Below are positions 1 to 8,400 of a stretch of 12,020 bases of DNA, piece after piece; the first letter of the stretch is position 1, and each line of letters begins with the position of its first letter. The notes under the pieces were generated by a model that was not told the origin of the DNA, did not search any database, and was given only the letters and a program-made list of their open reading frames with translations. Source of the DNA: an uncultured Bacilli bacterium (GTDB taxonomy: Bacteria; Bacillota_I; Bacilli_A; RFN20; CAG-826); assembly GCA_934162685.1 (NCBI GenBank), contig CAKPJO010000035.1:1-12020 (forward strand), in the 5' to 3' direction. The translations under genes and the position numbers were made by a program.

Positions 1-153
1 AATAGTTATATTAAAAATACTTTCTGATTCCTTATTAGCAGTTCCACGTGCTCTTAATATAGTACCACCACGAGCGCCAATCTTTTTAGCTACGTCCATA
101 ACTACTTCAGAAAAGCCATTATTAACAATACAAAATACCACTTCGTAATCCAT
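1..153 (-). CDS. PII-like signal protein, second of a tandem pair (C-terminus off left edge)
   Basis: Fifty-one codons are visible from ATG at 153-151 and the frame is open to base 1. The sequence MDYEVVFCIV...GARGGTILRARGTANKE has the beta-alpha-beta start of the PII (GlnB/GlnK) fold. An ARGTAN motif sits where classical PII proteins carry the GFGRQ segment leading into the T-loop. PII-family trimers bind nucleotides or small effectors and control transporters or enzymes by docking. The upstream PII-like gene ends with TAA immediately followed by this ATG, with no spacer, and the ribosome binding site lies inside that gene, so the two are almost certainly co-translated. The shared RGTAN motif shows the two proteins are relatives, although they differ elsewhere. 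No uridylylation tyrosine can be judged because the gene is cut. Family-level call is secure from motif and context; the effector is unknown. Confidence 0.8.
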   Translation of the reverse strand, partial: MDYEVVFCIVNNGFSEVVMDVAKKIGARGGTILRARGTANKESESIFNITI

Positions 154-561
154 TTATTTTTCCTCCTTCACAATTAATGGGCGATTATTTGCTAAAAATT
201 GATAGATAGCAACACCAATCACACTATTTAATGAAACACTATAAGCAATGCCTTTTCCATCACGGATAGTGGCAAATTTTTCTTCAAGTGTTTCTAAAAT
301 TTTCTTAATATTTTCATCTTTAATAATAGAGAATATCACTGCTTTTTCAGCATCCGCTAAACCAAGCATATTAAGCATTTCCGAATTAGCGGTTCCTCTT
401 CCATAAGTTACTAGTTGCATATTTGCTTCAAAATCTTGCAACAAATCAACATAATAATCAGCTTTTTTTCGATTAACTACAGTAATTAACAGTTTTAGTT
501 TTTTAGGAGCAATATTTTTAGTTTTATTATTTTCTACTTTATTCTTAAGTTCTTTTTTCAT
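154..561 (-). CDS. PII-like signal protein, first of a tandem pair
   Basis: This 135-residue protein has a lysine/asparagine-rich N-terminal extension of about 20 residues. The PII-like core follows: KLKLLITVV at 21-29, YGRGTANSE at 53-61 and GKGIAYSV at 102-109. The last segment resembles the GxGxIF..P strand near the C-terminus of PII proteins. The T-loop region differs from classical GlnB/GlnK: GRGTA replaces GFGRQ, and I see no equivalent of the uridylylated tyrosine motif. Known relatives are annotated as P-II family nitrogen regulators and occur beside DUF1538 membrane proteins, as here. The start ATG at 561-559 has an AGGAG site 8 nt upstream that abuts the stop codon of the DUF1538 gene. 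The inferred role is a cytosolic regulator of the neighbouring membrane protein; a role in nitrogen control specifically is not shown. Confidence 0.82.
   Translation of the reverse strand: MKKELKNKVENNKTKNIAPKKLKLLITVVNRKKADYYVDLLQDFEANMQLVTYGRGTANSEMLNMLGLADAEKAVIFSIIKDENIKKILETLEEKFATIRDGKGIAYSVSLNSVIGVAIYQFLANNRPLIVKEEK
161..168 (-). promoter_or_regulatory. Ribosome binding site inside the preceding gene
   Basis: AAGGAGGA on the minus strand lies 7 nt upstream of the ATG at 153-151 and falls within the last codons of the upstream PII-like gene. It supports that start and implies translational coupling of the pair. Confidence 0.75.
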
Positions 562-572
562 GATATCATCTC

Positions 573-2105
573 CTATTCAAAATCGATAATTTGTTCATCA
601 TCAGCATCTAAGATTCGAAGCATTGCAATCTTCTCTTTTAATTTATTAGTAACGACTGATTTAAAGCCTAATAATTGAATAGTAATGAGTGGAGTCATAG
701 CAACCATTGCTACAATACCAAACGCATCCGTCAATACTTTAGCGGCTCCACTTTCACCATTTAAAGCCATACAGGCACCAATTGCAAATGGTAAGATAAA
801 TGTTGATGTAAGTGGTCCAGATGCAACGCCACCAGAGTCAAACGCAATGGCAGTATAAATTTTAGGAACAAAGAATGATAGTCCTAAAGAAATTAAATAA
901 CCTGGAATTAAATAATAAAGAATTGAAAAATTATAAATTATTCTAATCACTGATAAGCAAATTGAAATACCAACACCTACTGATAAAGCAATAAGCATTG
1001 AGCGTTTTTTAATTTGACCATCAGTTACTTCTTCAACTTGTTTATTTAAAACGTGAACAGCAGGTTCCGCTAATACAACAACTAAACCAATGATAAATCC
1101 AAATACCGCTAATAAGGTTGGATGGGAAATAGCAAGTTGTTCACCAATTTTATAACCCACGTTTTTAAATCCTATATTAACAGATGTTAAGAAAATAATT
1201 AAGCCCAAATATGTATAAACAATACCAATACCAATTTGTACCAATTTTTTCTTCGGTAATTTTAAACAGATTCCTTGAATAATAAAGAAGAAAATTACGA
1301 CCATTCCTAATGCAATTGTCACTTCTTTAGTAACACTCCATAAAGTTACTCCTATTACTGATAATAGATTACTGTTTAATGAAAAATCTTCTGGAACATA
1401 ATTAATAGTCTTTGTATTAAATATTCCTAATACTAATACGGCAAGAATCGGACCAATTGAGCATAATGCTACAACACCAAAGCTATTTTCTGAACTCTTT
1501 TTGCCACTTAATACAGAAGCAAATCCAACACCAAGTGCCATAATAAATGGAACAGTAATTGGGCCAGTAGTAACGCCACCAGAGTCAAACGCTAACGCTA
1601 ATAAATCACCATTGCCACGTGCCATTACAATTGATGCCAAAGCAAATAGCACCATATATAAATACATAAGAATAGAAGATAAATCATTTTTACCAGTCAT
1701 TCTTATAACCGCAACAACTAAAAACATGGCTACACCAAATCCCACTAATCCAATTAGTAATGGTGCAGAGACAATACTTTTAACATATGAAGCTAAAACC
1801 ATTAAATCAGGTTCAGCGATAGTTATTAATAATCCTAATAGAAAACAAATAATTAAAACTACGGGTAAACTCTTACTTTTTGTTAAACCTGATCCGACTT
1901 TTTCCCCCATTGGAGTCATAGCCATATCGGCTCCTAAATTGAATAATCCGATTCCAATAATTAATAATAATGCTGATACTAGAAATACAATCATTTCATA
2001 AGTAGAAAGATTAACTAAAGGGGTAAAGTTTAGTATCACTACGATTAACGTAATTGGTAATACGGAACTTAATGCTTCTTTAATTTTTCCTAATAATTGT
2101 ATCAA
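573..2105 (-). CDS. DUF1538 integral membrane protein with two internal repeats, transporter-like
   Basis: This 510-residue protein is almost wholly hydrophobic, with roughly a dozen membrane segments. It consists of two homologous halves. An AEP motif occurs at residues 97-99 and 346-348, and FDSGGV(T/A)(T/S)GP at 173-181 and 422-430. Both pairs are offset by exactly 249 residues, so the repeat is clean. Conserved acidic and Gly-rich motifs repeated in two halves are typical of secondary transporters with inverted or parallel repeats. The DUF1538 family has no substrate that I can name. The C-terminal tail (DADDEQIIDFE) is acidic and cytoplasmic-looking, a possible docking site for the PII-like partners. 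The start is TTG at 2105-2103, chosen because a strong AAGGAGG lies 7 nt upstream; the next Met is residue 38, inside the hydrophobic region. It is the first gene of an operon with the two PII-like genes, 11 bp from the next start. Confidence 0.85.
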   Translation of the reverse strand: MIQLLGKIKEALSSVLPITLIVVILNFTPLVNLSTYEMIVFLVSALLLIIGIGLFNLGADMAMTPMGEKVGSGLTKSKSLPVVLIICFLLGLLITIAEPDLMVLASYVKSIVSAPLLIGLVGFGVAMFLVVAVIRMTGKNDLSSILMYLYMVLFALASIVMARGNGDLLALAFDSGGVTTGPITVPFIMALGVGFASVLSGKKSSENSFGVVALCSIGPILAVLVLGIFNTKTINYVPEDFSLNSNLLSVIGVTLWSVTKEVTIALGMVVIFFFIIQGICLKLPKKKLVQIGIGIVYTYLGLIIFLTSVNIGFKNVGYKIGEQLAISHPTLLAVFGFIIGLVVVLAEPAVHVLNKQVEEVTDGQIKKRSMLIALSVGVGISICLSVIRIIYNFSILYYLIPGYLISLGLSFFVPKIYTAIAFDSGGVASGPLTSTFILPFAIGACMALNGESGAAKVLTDAFGIVAMVAMTPLITIQLLGFKSVVTNKLKEKIAMLRILDADDEQIIDFE

Positions 2106-2112
2106 TATTTTG

Positions 2113-2118
2113 TCCTCC
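2113..2118 (-). promoter_or_regulatory. Ribosome binding site that decides a TTG start
   Basis: GGAGGA (within AAGGAGGACA) sits 7 nt upstream of TTG at 2105-2103. No ATG or GTG lies at suitable spacing, so the DUF1538 gene most likely begins with TTG. Confidence 0.75.
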
Positions 2119-2141
2119 TTTTTTTGCTTATTTTATCAAAT

Positions 2142-2147
2142 ATAATA
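2142..2147 (-). promoter_or_regulatory. Candidate -10 element for the DUF1538-PII operon
   Basis: TATTAT on the minus strand matches the sigma-A -10 consensus at five of six positions and lies about 25 bp upstream of the ribosome binding site. I see no good -35 hexamer at 16-18 bp spacing; the sequence there is part of an AT palindrome. This is a weak call in such AT-rich DNA. Read-through from the gene upstream is an alternative, since no clear terminator separates them. Confidence 0.3.
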
Positions 2148-2160
2148 CATACCGCAATGT

Positions 2161-2178
2161 TTTAATTTTAAAATTAAA
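2161..2178. repeat. Perfect 18-bp AT-only palindrome
   Basis: TTTAATTTTAAAATTAAA reads the same on both strands. It lies in the 91-bp gap between the RyR-domain gene and the DUF1538 gene, just upstream of the candidate -10, where a repressor or activator dimer could sit. It contains no G or C, so it would make a poor terminator stem, and chance formation in AT-rich DNA is possible. Confidence 0.4.
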
Positions 2179-2196
2179 CACTGAAATTTAGATTGT

Positions 2197-4332
2197 TTAT
2201 TTTTTCTCTTTTACTTCTTCTTTTTTTGGTTCCTTTTTTATGATTTTTATTGGCGCATTTGCTAAATTCTTATATAAATCATCCATAAACAAGAAATCAT
2301 AATAATAAATCATCGCATCATCCATAAATTCTTTTGATTTAATATCAGTTTTGCTAACTTTCTTGTTTGCATAATCTTCGCCATATTTATCCATTAAATA
2401 CATTTTTTTAATTAATTTATCTAAGCCTTCATAGTAAGTGGTTAAACAAGCATGTTTTTTAAAATTACCATGAGATTGATGATTTTTTCTTCCACTTCCA
2501 TCTTTAGGTGCAAATTCTTTAAAGTTCATTACTTTATATCCTGATAATAAATAATGAGCATTCCAACGACTATGTTCAATAAACGCCAACATATTAGCTA
2601 CACTGAGTTTAAAATAATCTTCATATTTTAGACTTTCATTATTTGTATGATTGTATATTTTAAAATATTCTTCTTCGGTTACTTCTACATAGCCTTTTTT
2701 GATATTGTCTTTTTTAGCAATATCAAATCCAATTAAATTTAAAGCAAATGGAAGATTTAATGTTCGATAAATACTTGCATATTGTTTAATTGGAAGTTGT
2801 GCTTCCCAACCATATAATTGATCTTTTGGTAAAGGAGATAATGAGTTATATTTGCCATTGGTAATTTGTGCAATTTTAATAATATCTTCATTTACAATTG
2901 CCGAATGCATAAATTCCATACCTTCTTTTCCAAAATATACAAGGCGAGAATCTTCTTGTTGATTCTTATATAACGTATCGCCTTTAATTCTTACAAATAC
3001 TTTATAATTTGGTAAATCACCTAAGAAATTAATCAAGTTATTAGCGTAACCCAAATTTTCTAAATCACTGGCTAAAGAGACAACAATATAAGTATAAGAA
3101 TTATCATTAATCATTTTTAATAATCTATCTTTTATTTCATATGAATAGACATCTAATTTTTTATGTTCTAAGTTACAAATCTTCTCTGGTTTTGGTAAAT
3201 CGCTATTTTGATAATTACTATTTATTTCAAAATCAATAATAGAAAAAGCATCATTATTAAGACAGCGATCTTGGTTATCATAAACCATATAATTTATTGG
3301 AGAAGCAACAAAACGTCCATTTTCCTCTTTGGCAAATTGGAATTCCATAGCCATTAATTTGAATAACTCTAAGTTAACTTTCCCAAAGCCAATAAACATT
3401 GTGTTAATTTGTTTATCACTTTGTAAAGCAAAGTTACTAGTATAAAAATCACGTGGAATATATCGGCTCATTGGATAATCTTTTATAAATTCACGAGCAA
3501 TAAGTTCATAACGATTAAAGCAAGTAACAAATGATTTAACCATATGCTCATCATTTTTATTAAATTGATCTGTCAATGCTCTTATTTCATCACAATCTGC
3601 TTCAATATGGAGGTAAATGGCGTTATTCAAATCTTTATTAAGATTTTTTGCTTTAATAATTTCTTTATAGATTTCTACAACTTCAGAATATGAATACTCG
3701 GAATCTTTAAATAATATTAAGTGACGTTCACCTTGAGCAATTTTATTAATAAACTTAGGAGATGTAACTTTACCACGTTTAATAAGAATATTTTTATTAA
3801 CCAAATCTGAATAAGTTTTATAATCAATTTTACGATCCATAATAAATGCATTCTTATTATTTTCTAAATATTTAAGTGCTGATTTACTATAGCCAATAAC
3901 AATATCACCATTTTGCTTAAGAATTTTATTGATTTTATGATTATTTTGTGATTTATTAGTTGCTATAACTAAAACTGTTAAGACTGTTGTTAATGAACAT
4001 AATAATAAAACCAAAATAAAATCAAATTTCCAAATAAGTGAACTTTCAAATAAAGGACGCGCTAAAGAAGAATTTGCTTTAAATGCAAAAGCTTCTAATG
4101 TGTCTTTAATTAAAGAAAAATAAAAAAACACATCTAATTTATTCCCATTTATAATTTTTCCATAAATACTTGCGGTTACATACATAAAATATAAAATCAA
4201 AAATGCTGGGAGAAGCATTGTGATATTATTTTTTGAAACAAGTTTTCTCTTTTTAATTACATTATAAATAGTAATAAATAATACGCTTAATATGCATATT
4301 AAGAAAACAATAGATAAGATTTTATAGGCCAT
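2197..4332 (-). CDS. Membrane protein with two TrkA-N/Rossmann-like segments and a C-terminal RyR domain
   Basis: Numbering from the chosen start gives 711 residues. Hydrophobic helices lie at about 3-24, 38-58 and 102-125. A soluble part follows with two Rossmann-like nucleotide-binding starts: DIVIGYSKSALKYL near 143-156 and TMFIGFGKVNLELFK near 311-325. These resemble the regulatory TrkA-N/RCK domains of K+ channels and transporters. A RyR-type segment near 575-650 contains EHSRWNAHYLLSGY and, further on, KKHACLTTYYEGL. The tail is a Lys/Glu-rich stretch. The region between helices 2 and 3 has no TVGYG-like selectivity filter, so a K+ channel cannot be claimed. RyR domains in bacteria are thought to sense small ligands; the ligand here is unknown. 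I chose ATG at 4332-4330 over ATG at 4338-4336 because the AAGGAG site is 8 nt from the former and only 2 nt from the latter. The inferred role is a ligand-responsive membrane sensor or channel relative. Confidence 0.72.
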   Translation of the reverse strand: MAYKILSIVFLICILSVLFITIYNVIKKRKLVSKNNITMLLPAFLILYFMYVTASIYGKIINGNKLDVFFYFSLIKDTLEAFAFKANSSLARPLFESSLIWKFDFILVLLLCSLTTVLTVLVIATNKSQNNHKINKILKQNGDIVIGYSKSALKYLENNKNAFIMDRKIDYKTYSDLVNKNILIKRGKVTSPKFINKIAQGERHLILFKDSEYSYSEVVEIYKEIIKAKNLNKDLNNAIYLHIEADCDEIRALTDQFNKNDEHMVKSFVTCFNRYELIAREFIKDYPMSRYIPRDFYTSNFALQSDKQINTMFIGFGKVNLELFKLMAMEFQFAKEENGRFVASPINYMVYDNQDRCLNNDAFSIIDFEINSNYQNSDLPKPEKICNLEHKKLDVYSYEIKDRLLKMINDNSYTYIVVSLASDLENLGYANNLINFLGDLPNYKVFVRIKGDTLYKNQQEDSRLVYFGKEGMEFMHSAIVNEDIIKIAQITNGKYNSLSPLPKDQLYGWEAQLPIKQYASIYRTLNLPFALNLIGFDIAKKDNIKKGYVEVTEEEYFKIYNHTNNESLKYEDYFKLSVANMLAFIEHSRWNAHYLLSGYKVMNFKEFAPKDGSGRKNHQSHGNFKKHACLTTYYEGLDKLIKKMYLMDKYGEDYANKKVSKTDIKSKEFMDDAMIYYYDFLFMDDLYKNLANAPIKIIKKEPKKEEVKEKK

Positions 4333-4340
4333 AGTCATCT

Positions 4341-4346
4341 CTCCTT
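4341..4346 (-). promoter_or_regulatory. Ribosome binding site that decides between two ATGs
   Basis: AAGGAG is followed after 2 nt by one ATG (4338) and after 8 nt by a second in-frame ATG (4332). Normal spacing favours the second, shortening the RyR-domain protein by two residues. Confidence 0.7.
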
Positions 4347-4364
4347 TTTAACAAACGCAAGCAC

Positions 4365-4409
4365 AAAAAAAATAAACTTATGTTAATGCGTTTTATAACA
4401 TAAGTTTAT
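4365..4409 (-). terminator. Hairpin with T8 tract: terminator of the HAD gene and possible leader attenuator of the RyR-domain gene
   Basis: On the minus strand a perfect 14-bp stem (arms 4409-4396 and 4385-4372) with a 10-nt loop is followed directly by eight T residues (4372-4365, first T shared with the stem). This is the layout of an intrinsic terminator, although the stem is AT-rich. The opposite strand has no T tract. It lies about 130 bp after the HAD phosphatase stop codon. Only 18 nt separate the T tract from the ribosome binding site of the next gene, leaving no room for a promoter. That gene must therefore be transcribed through or from within this element, unless the inverted repeat is really an operator. 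The loop contains AAACGCA, complementary to TGCGTTT just downstream (4359-4353). Confidence 0.65.
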
Positions 4410-4537
4410 CATATAGATATTTAATGTGTAAACTATATAATAGTTTAATAATAAATAAGGTTAATTTCCGAACAAACCATAGAAGTACATTTAGCTTTTA
4501 TTAATTTAAATCAAGTGCTATTTTTGCAATTTTCAAC

Positions 4538-5344
4538 TTATTTTATATGTTCGAAATTTAAAATAATATTATCAATAACGTGTTTTACGCCGCCTTTATC
4601 ATTAGATAGCGTAATGTAATTAGCGTGTTTTTTTATTTCTAAAGAAGCATTATCCATTGCCACTCCTAAGCCAGCATAATCAATCATGCTTAAATCATTA
4701 TAACTATCCCCGATAGCGGCAATTTCACTTTGCGGGATATGATAAAGTTCTCCAATAAATTTTAAAGCATTTCCTTTAGTTGCTTTGATATCGACAAATT
4801 CCAAAAGATAAGGTGCAGATACAAAACTATTCACTACTTTTAATTTATCTTCACAAATTACTTTAAATTTTTCAATGTTAATTGGTTTATCTAGCCATAC
4901 GATTTTTGTAATATTTTTTTCTTTTAACATAGAAAAATCATGAACAAAAATTGGTTCAATTTTATAAATGGATTTATAATAATCAATAAATTCATTTGCG
5001 GCATTAGTATATAAAATGTTATTAGCCCAAATGCACATTGTCGCATTTAATTTACTTCCTAGTTCATAAACTAACTTTGCACTTTCATAAAGCATAGTTT
5101 TTTCATATAGTATCTTTTGCGTTTTAGCATCAATTACTAATGCCCCATTATAAGAAATTATTGGAGCATTAAAAATAATGTTTTTATATTCTAAAATAGC
5201 GCGTGGCGCACGTCCAGTAGCAATAACAAATAAAATATCATTATCAACTAATCTATTAATCGCTTCGATTGTGTCTTCATCAATAGTTTTATTACTATTT
5301 AATAATGTTCCATCCATATCGACCGCTAATAAGGAATACTTCAT
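4538..5344 (-). CDS. Cof-type HAD-superfamily phosphatase
   Basis: This 268-residue cytosolic protein shows all four HAD motifs. They are DMDGTLL with nucleophile Asp9 and acid/base Asp11, ATGR at 42-45 with Thr43, Lys190 in KATKGNALK, and GDSYND at 212-217 with metal-binding acidic residues. Length and the large insert between motifs II and III (cap type C2, roughly 85-180) fit the Cof/YidA group of Mg-dependent phosphatases. Members act on phosphorylated sugars, FMN or related metabolites with broad specificity, so the substrate cannot be read from sequence. The start ATG at 5344-5342 has an AGGAG site 9 nt upstream. It follows a terminator and has its own weak promoter candidate, so it is probably transcribed alone. 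A link to the upstream glycan locus through sugar phosphates is conceivable but not shown. Confidence 0.9.
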   Translation of the reverse strand: MKYSLLAVDMDGTLLNSNKTIDEDTIEAINRLVDNDILFVIATGRAPRAILEYKNIIFNAPIISYNGALVIDAKTQKILYEKTMLYESAKLVYELGSKLNATMCIWANNILYTNAANEFIDYYKSIYKIEPIFVHDFSMLKEKNITKIVWLDKPINIEKFKVICEDKLKVVNSFVSAPYLLEFVDIKATKGNALKFIGELYHIPQSEIAAIGDSYNDLSMIDYAGLGVAMDNASLEIKKHANYITLSNDKGGVKHVIDNIILNFEHIK

Positions 5345-5363
5345 AACTTAAATCTCCTGCACT

Positions 5364-5372
5364 AGTGTAACA
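5364..5372 (-). promoter_or_regulatory. Candidate extended -10 promoter of the HAD gene
   Basis: TGTTACACT on the minus strand fits the extended -10 pattern TGn followed by TACACT (four of six consensus positions). It lies between the upstream terminator and the ribosome binding site, leaving a leader of about 15 nt. No convincing -35 is visible at 17 bp. Confidence 0.35.
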
Positions 5373-5400
5373 CATTTTCATAGCTAAATCTAAGTTTTTT

Positions 5401-5435
5401 AAAAAGATGCATCACTTTTATGTAATGCATCTTTT
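5401..5435 (-). terminator. Intrinsic terminator of the glycan surface operon
   Basis: The hairpin starts 7 nt after the TAG stop of the last operon gene. Arms at 5435-5422 and 5415-5402 form a 14-bp stem that is complete on the minus-strand RNA if one G-U pair is counted, with a 6-nt loop and a CTTTTT end. On the plus strand the same position is an A-C mismatch and no T tract follows, so the terminator points leftward. Confidence 0.75.
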
Positions 5436-5442
5436 GTAAGAA

Positions 5443-8400
5443 CTATTTATAACTTATTTCGTATAAATATAAACCTTTATTACCACCATAAGATAAGACA
5501 CTTAGATATAACTTGCCGTTTAATTCGACTAAATTTTGGATATTATATGATCCATTTGCTTTATTTAAAACATCGTTAGTGTCAACTTCTATAGTAACGG
5601 TTTTGATTTTATTACCTGACCAGTCAAATATTTGAATTTCACTAGCCAACCAAGCATTATGGTTGAATAATGCATAGATATATCCGTTATCCGCATATAA
5701 AGTTTGGAAAGCCGCACCACTATCTGGAGCTAAAGCAAAATCTTTAAAGAAATCTTTTGTGTGTTCTGCTTTTAGTGAAATAGTGTTGGTAACATTCTTA
5801 TCTTCATCAGTTATGTACATTTTTCCACCAATACTAAAGACATAATTCTTAGTAGATTCATTATATCCAACTGAAGTTATTTTACTATAATTTGAATTTT
5901 CATCACCAAACTTAATTGCACTTATATCATTTCTTAACGTTAATGTATTAGAATCAAATGCTTTCATCGTATTATTTCCATTATTAATTAGATAGATCAA
6001 ACCATTTTGATAGAATAAGTTACAATCTTCCGCCCAACTTGATTTTTCAAATAATTGAAGAACATCTGAGGAAGCAATTACTTCATTTTTATCTAAATCA
6101 TATTTAACGATTGTGACATATTGTCTTCCGTTACTAGTTAAAGCGTAATAAAGATATTTTCCATCACTGCATCCACCTTCAACAGAGAATAAGTTTACAT
6201 TTTTGCCATTATATTCTTTGCTTATTGCAATAGAATTACTTAAAACTTGATTAGTAAATGCTGGATCTTTTCCTTCTTTCATAGCATTTTGAACATATCC
6301 ACCTAATAAACTAGTATCAAATGTTGAAAATTCATTTAATGACATTGTTAATTTGCTAGCAAACATACCTCTATTATTTCCACTATAAGCACGTCCAACT
6401 AAATAAGTGCTTCCATTAACGAATACCATATTTTGAACTGTACGATTATTGGACTGAGATAAGCCATTTGAACAATCAATAACTAAGTCATCTTTAGCTT
6501 TTACTCCATTCCAATCATAAACTTCAATTAATGCCGTAGTAACCGACTCATTATTGTCACGATAAACAGCATAAATATAGTCTTCATCACTAGAAATAGA
6601 ACGGAATGTATAACCACTTTTATTGAATTTAAGTGTTACACCTTTATCAATAATTGTGTTTTTGTCTTTATTGTAGAATTTTAGATTAAATGATTTATCA
6701 ACAACAGCATACTCTTCAATAAATTCATTGTAAGATGCATCAATGCTATTACTACCTAAAGCAACTCCTTTTTCCAATAATTCTAAAGTAGTAGAATCGT
6801 AATAAGAAACTTTATTATCCAAAGTAAATATTCCGATTTTTCCATTTTCAAAGAATAATTTATTATAGTTATTACTATCAGTTAACCATGAACCTTTAAC
6901 ATAACCAATATCTACTTCTCCACTACTTTTAATAACTTCATTAGTAGTAAAATCAAATTTAACAATTCTTGTACCAGCACCGCCAAATCCACTAGTGGCA
7001 AAATAGCCATATTCACCATCACTACATCCACCTTGTATATCTTTATTAGCTAATAGTGCCAAACTTTTATCTGTTTCATAATATTTGTTAGCATTTATTA
7101 CTTTAGTTAGATTATTAGATGTTGTAATTTGATTATATTCACCTAAACTAATTGATTTATCTTCTAGCATTATTACATCTAGGTAATCAATGTTAATAGA
7201 AGCCATTGTGTCATCATAATTACGTAATCCACTATCTTTAATACTTAAGGTAATCGTGTTATTTCCGCCTTTAATAAATACATCATTAAGAACTACATCA
7301 TAATAAACTTGGGATGGTTTATTTTTGTCGCTTGAATTACCAACACGCTCAATAATTTTATCTTTGGAAATTATTTTTGAAGCGCCGTTAACATTAAGGT
7401 CTAATAATTTATTAAGTTGTAATTCTTCTGTATGATAGTTAGTTCCATCAAGTAATAAATAATTAGATGCCACTCTTAATTTAAGTGAAGCACGAATATA
7501 ACTTTTAGATTGGAAATTAAATTTTAATGTTGATCCATCGCTTAAATTACCAACATAATTAATAACATTACTTGGAACATATTCATTATTAACGAAATCA
7601 TAAGTCGTTGCGGATAAAACATTACCGCCACTAATAACGGCATTTTCGCCTTTATTACGTTTAACAACTTCTGTTTCAACTTCACAAAATACTTGTGCAT
7701 TGTCCTTGGCGCAAATTGATAAATTAGTTTTTTTACCAAAATCAACAATAACTTCTTTATCCGCTATATCATATTGATCTTTATTTAATTGTACATAGTT
7801 ACCAGAATCAAATTGACCCATTACAACTAAATCATCTAAATTACTATTCGCTCTTGGCTCATCGGCAAAAGCTATCGCTTTACCTGCTGAAACAGAAATA
7901 CCAATAAGTTTTCCATCACTAAATTCACCTTTTTTAAAGACAGAAATATTAACTTTTCCATTTAAAGTAACACCATTAAATTTATAAGAAATATTCCAAG
8001 ATTTATCACTAACTTTTAAAGGTGTTGTAGTGTCCACTAGTAGCTTAGAAGCATCAATACTTAATTTTGAACCATCATTGTATAAAACTTCCACAACCAT
8101 ACCAGTAGGATCAAATGTTTTGCCTTCTTCATAATTAATAATGTTCGGGTTTTTAGTTACTGTTAAACCAGTTGGAATTACATCTTTTAAAGATATATTA
8201 ATTGTTGTTTCTTTTGTTAAATATGTAAATTTAATTTCTCCACCATTATTAGCAAAATCTTTATTAACTTCCATATTGAATTGTTTACTTGTTAAATTAG
8301 AAGAATAATCTTCGCCATTTTTAACCGTAAAGTTAGCTTGCACTTCAAAATCATCTTTATTTGGTGAAGCTTTGCCGTTTTTAAAGTAACCAATACCATC

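Noticed and set aside
1501..2001. Plus-strand open frame of 166 codons
   Set aside because: It lies wholly inside the DUF1538 gene on the opposite strand, has no ribosome binding site and its composition mirrors the hydrophobic codons of that gene.
2197..4332. Reading the RyR-domain gene as a K+ channel
   Set aside because: The TrkA-N-like segments suggest it, but no selectivity-filter motif is seen between the helices.
7542..7748. Minus-strand frame of 68 codons in another phase
   Set aside because: It overlaps the conserved Ig-like and carbohydrate-binding-like part of the surface protein and has no supporting ribosome binding site.
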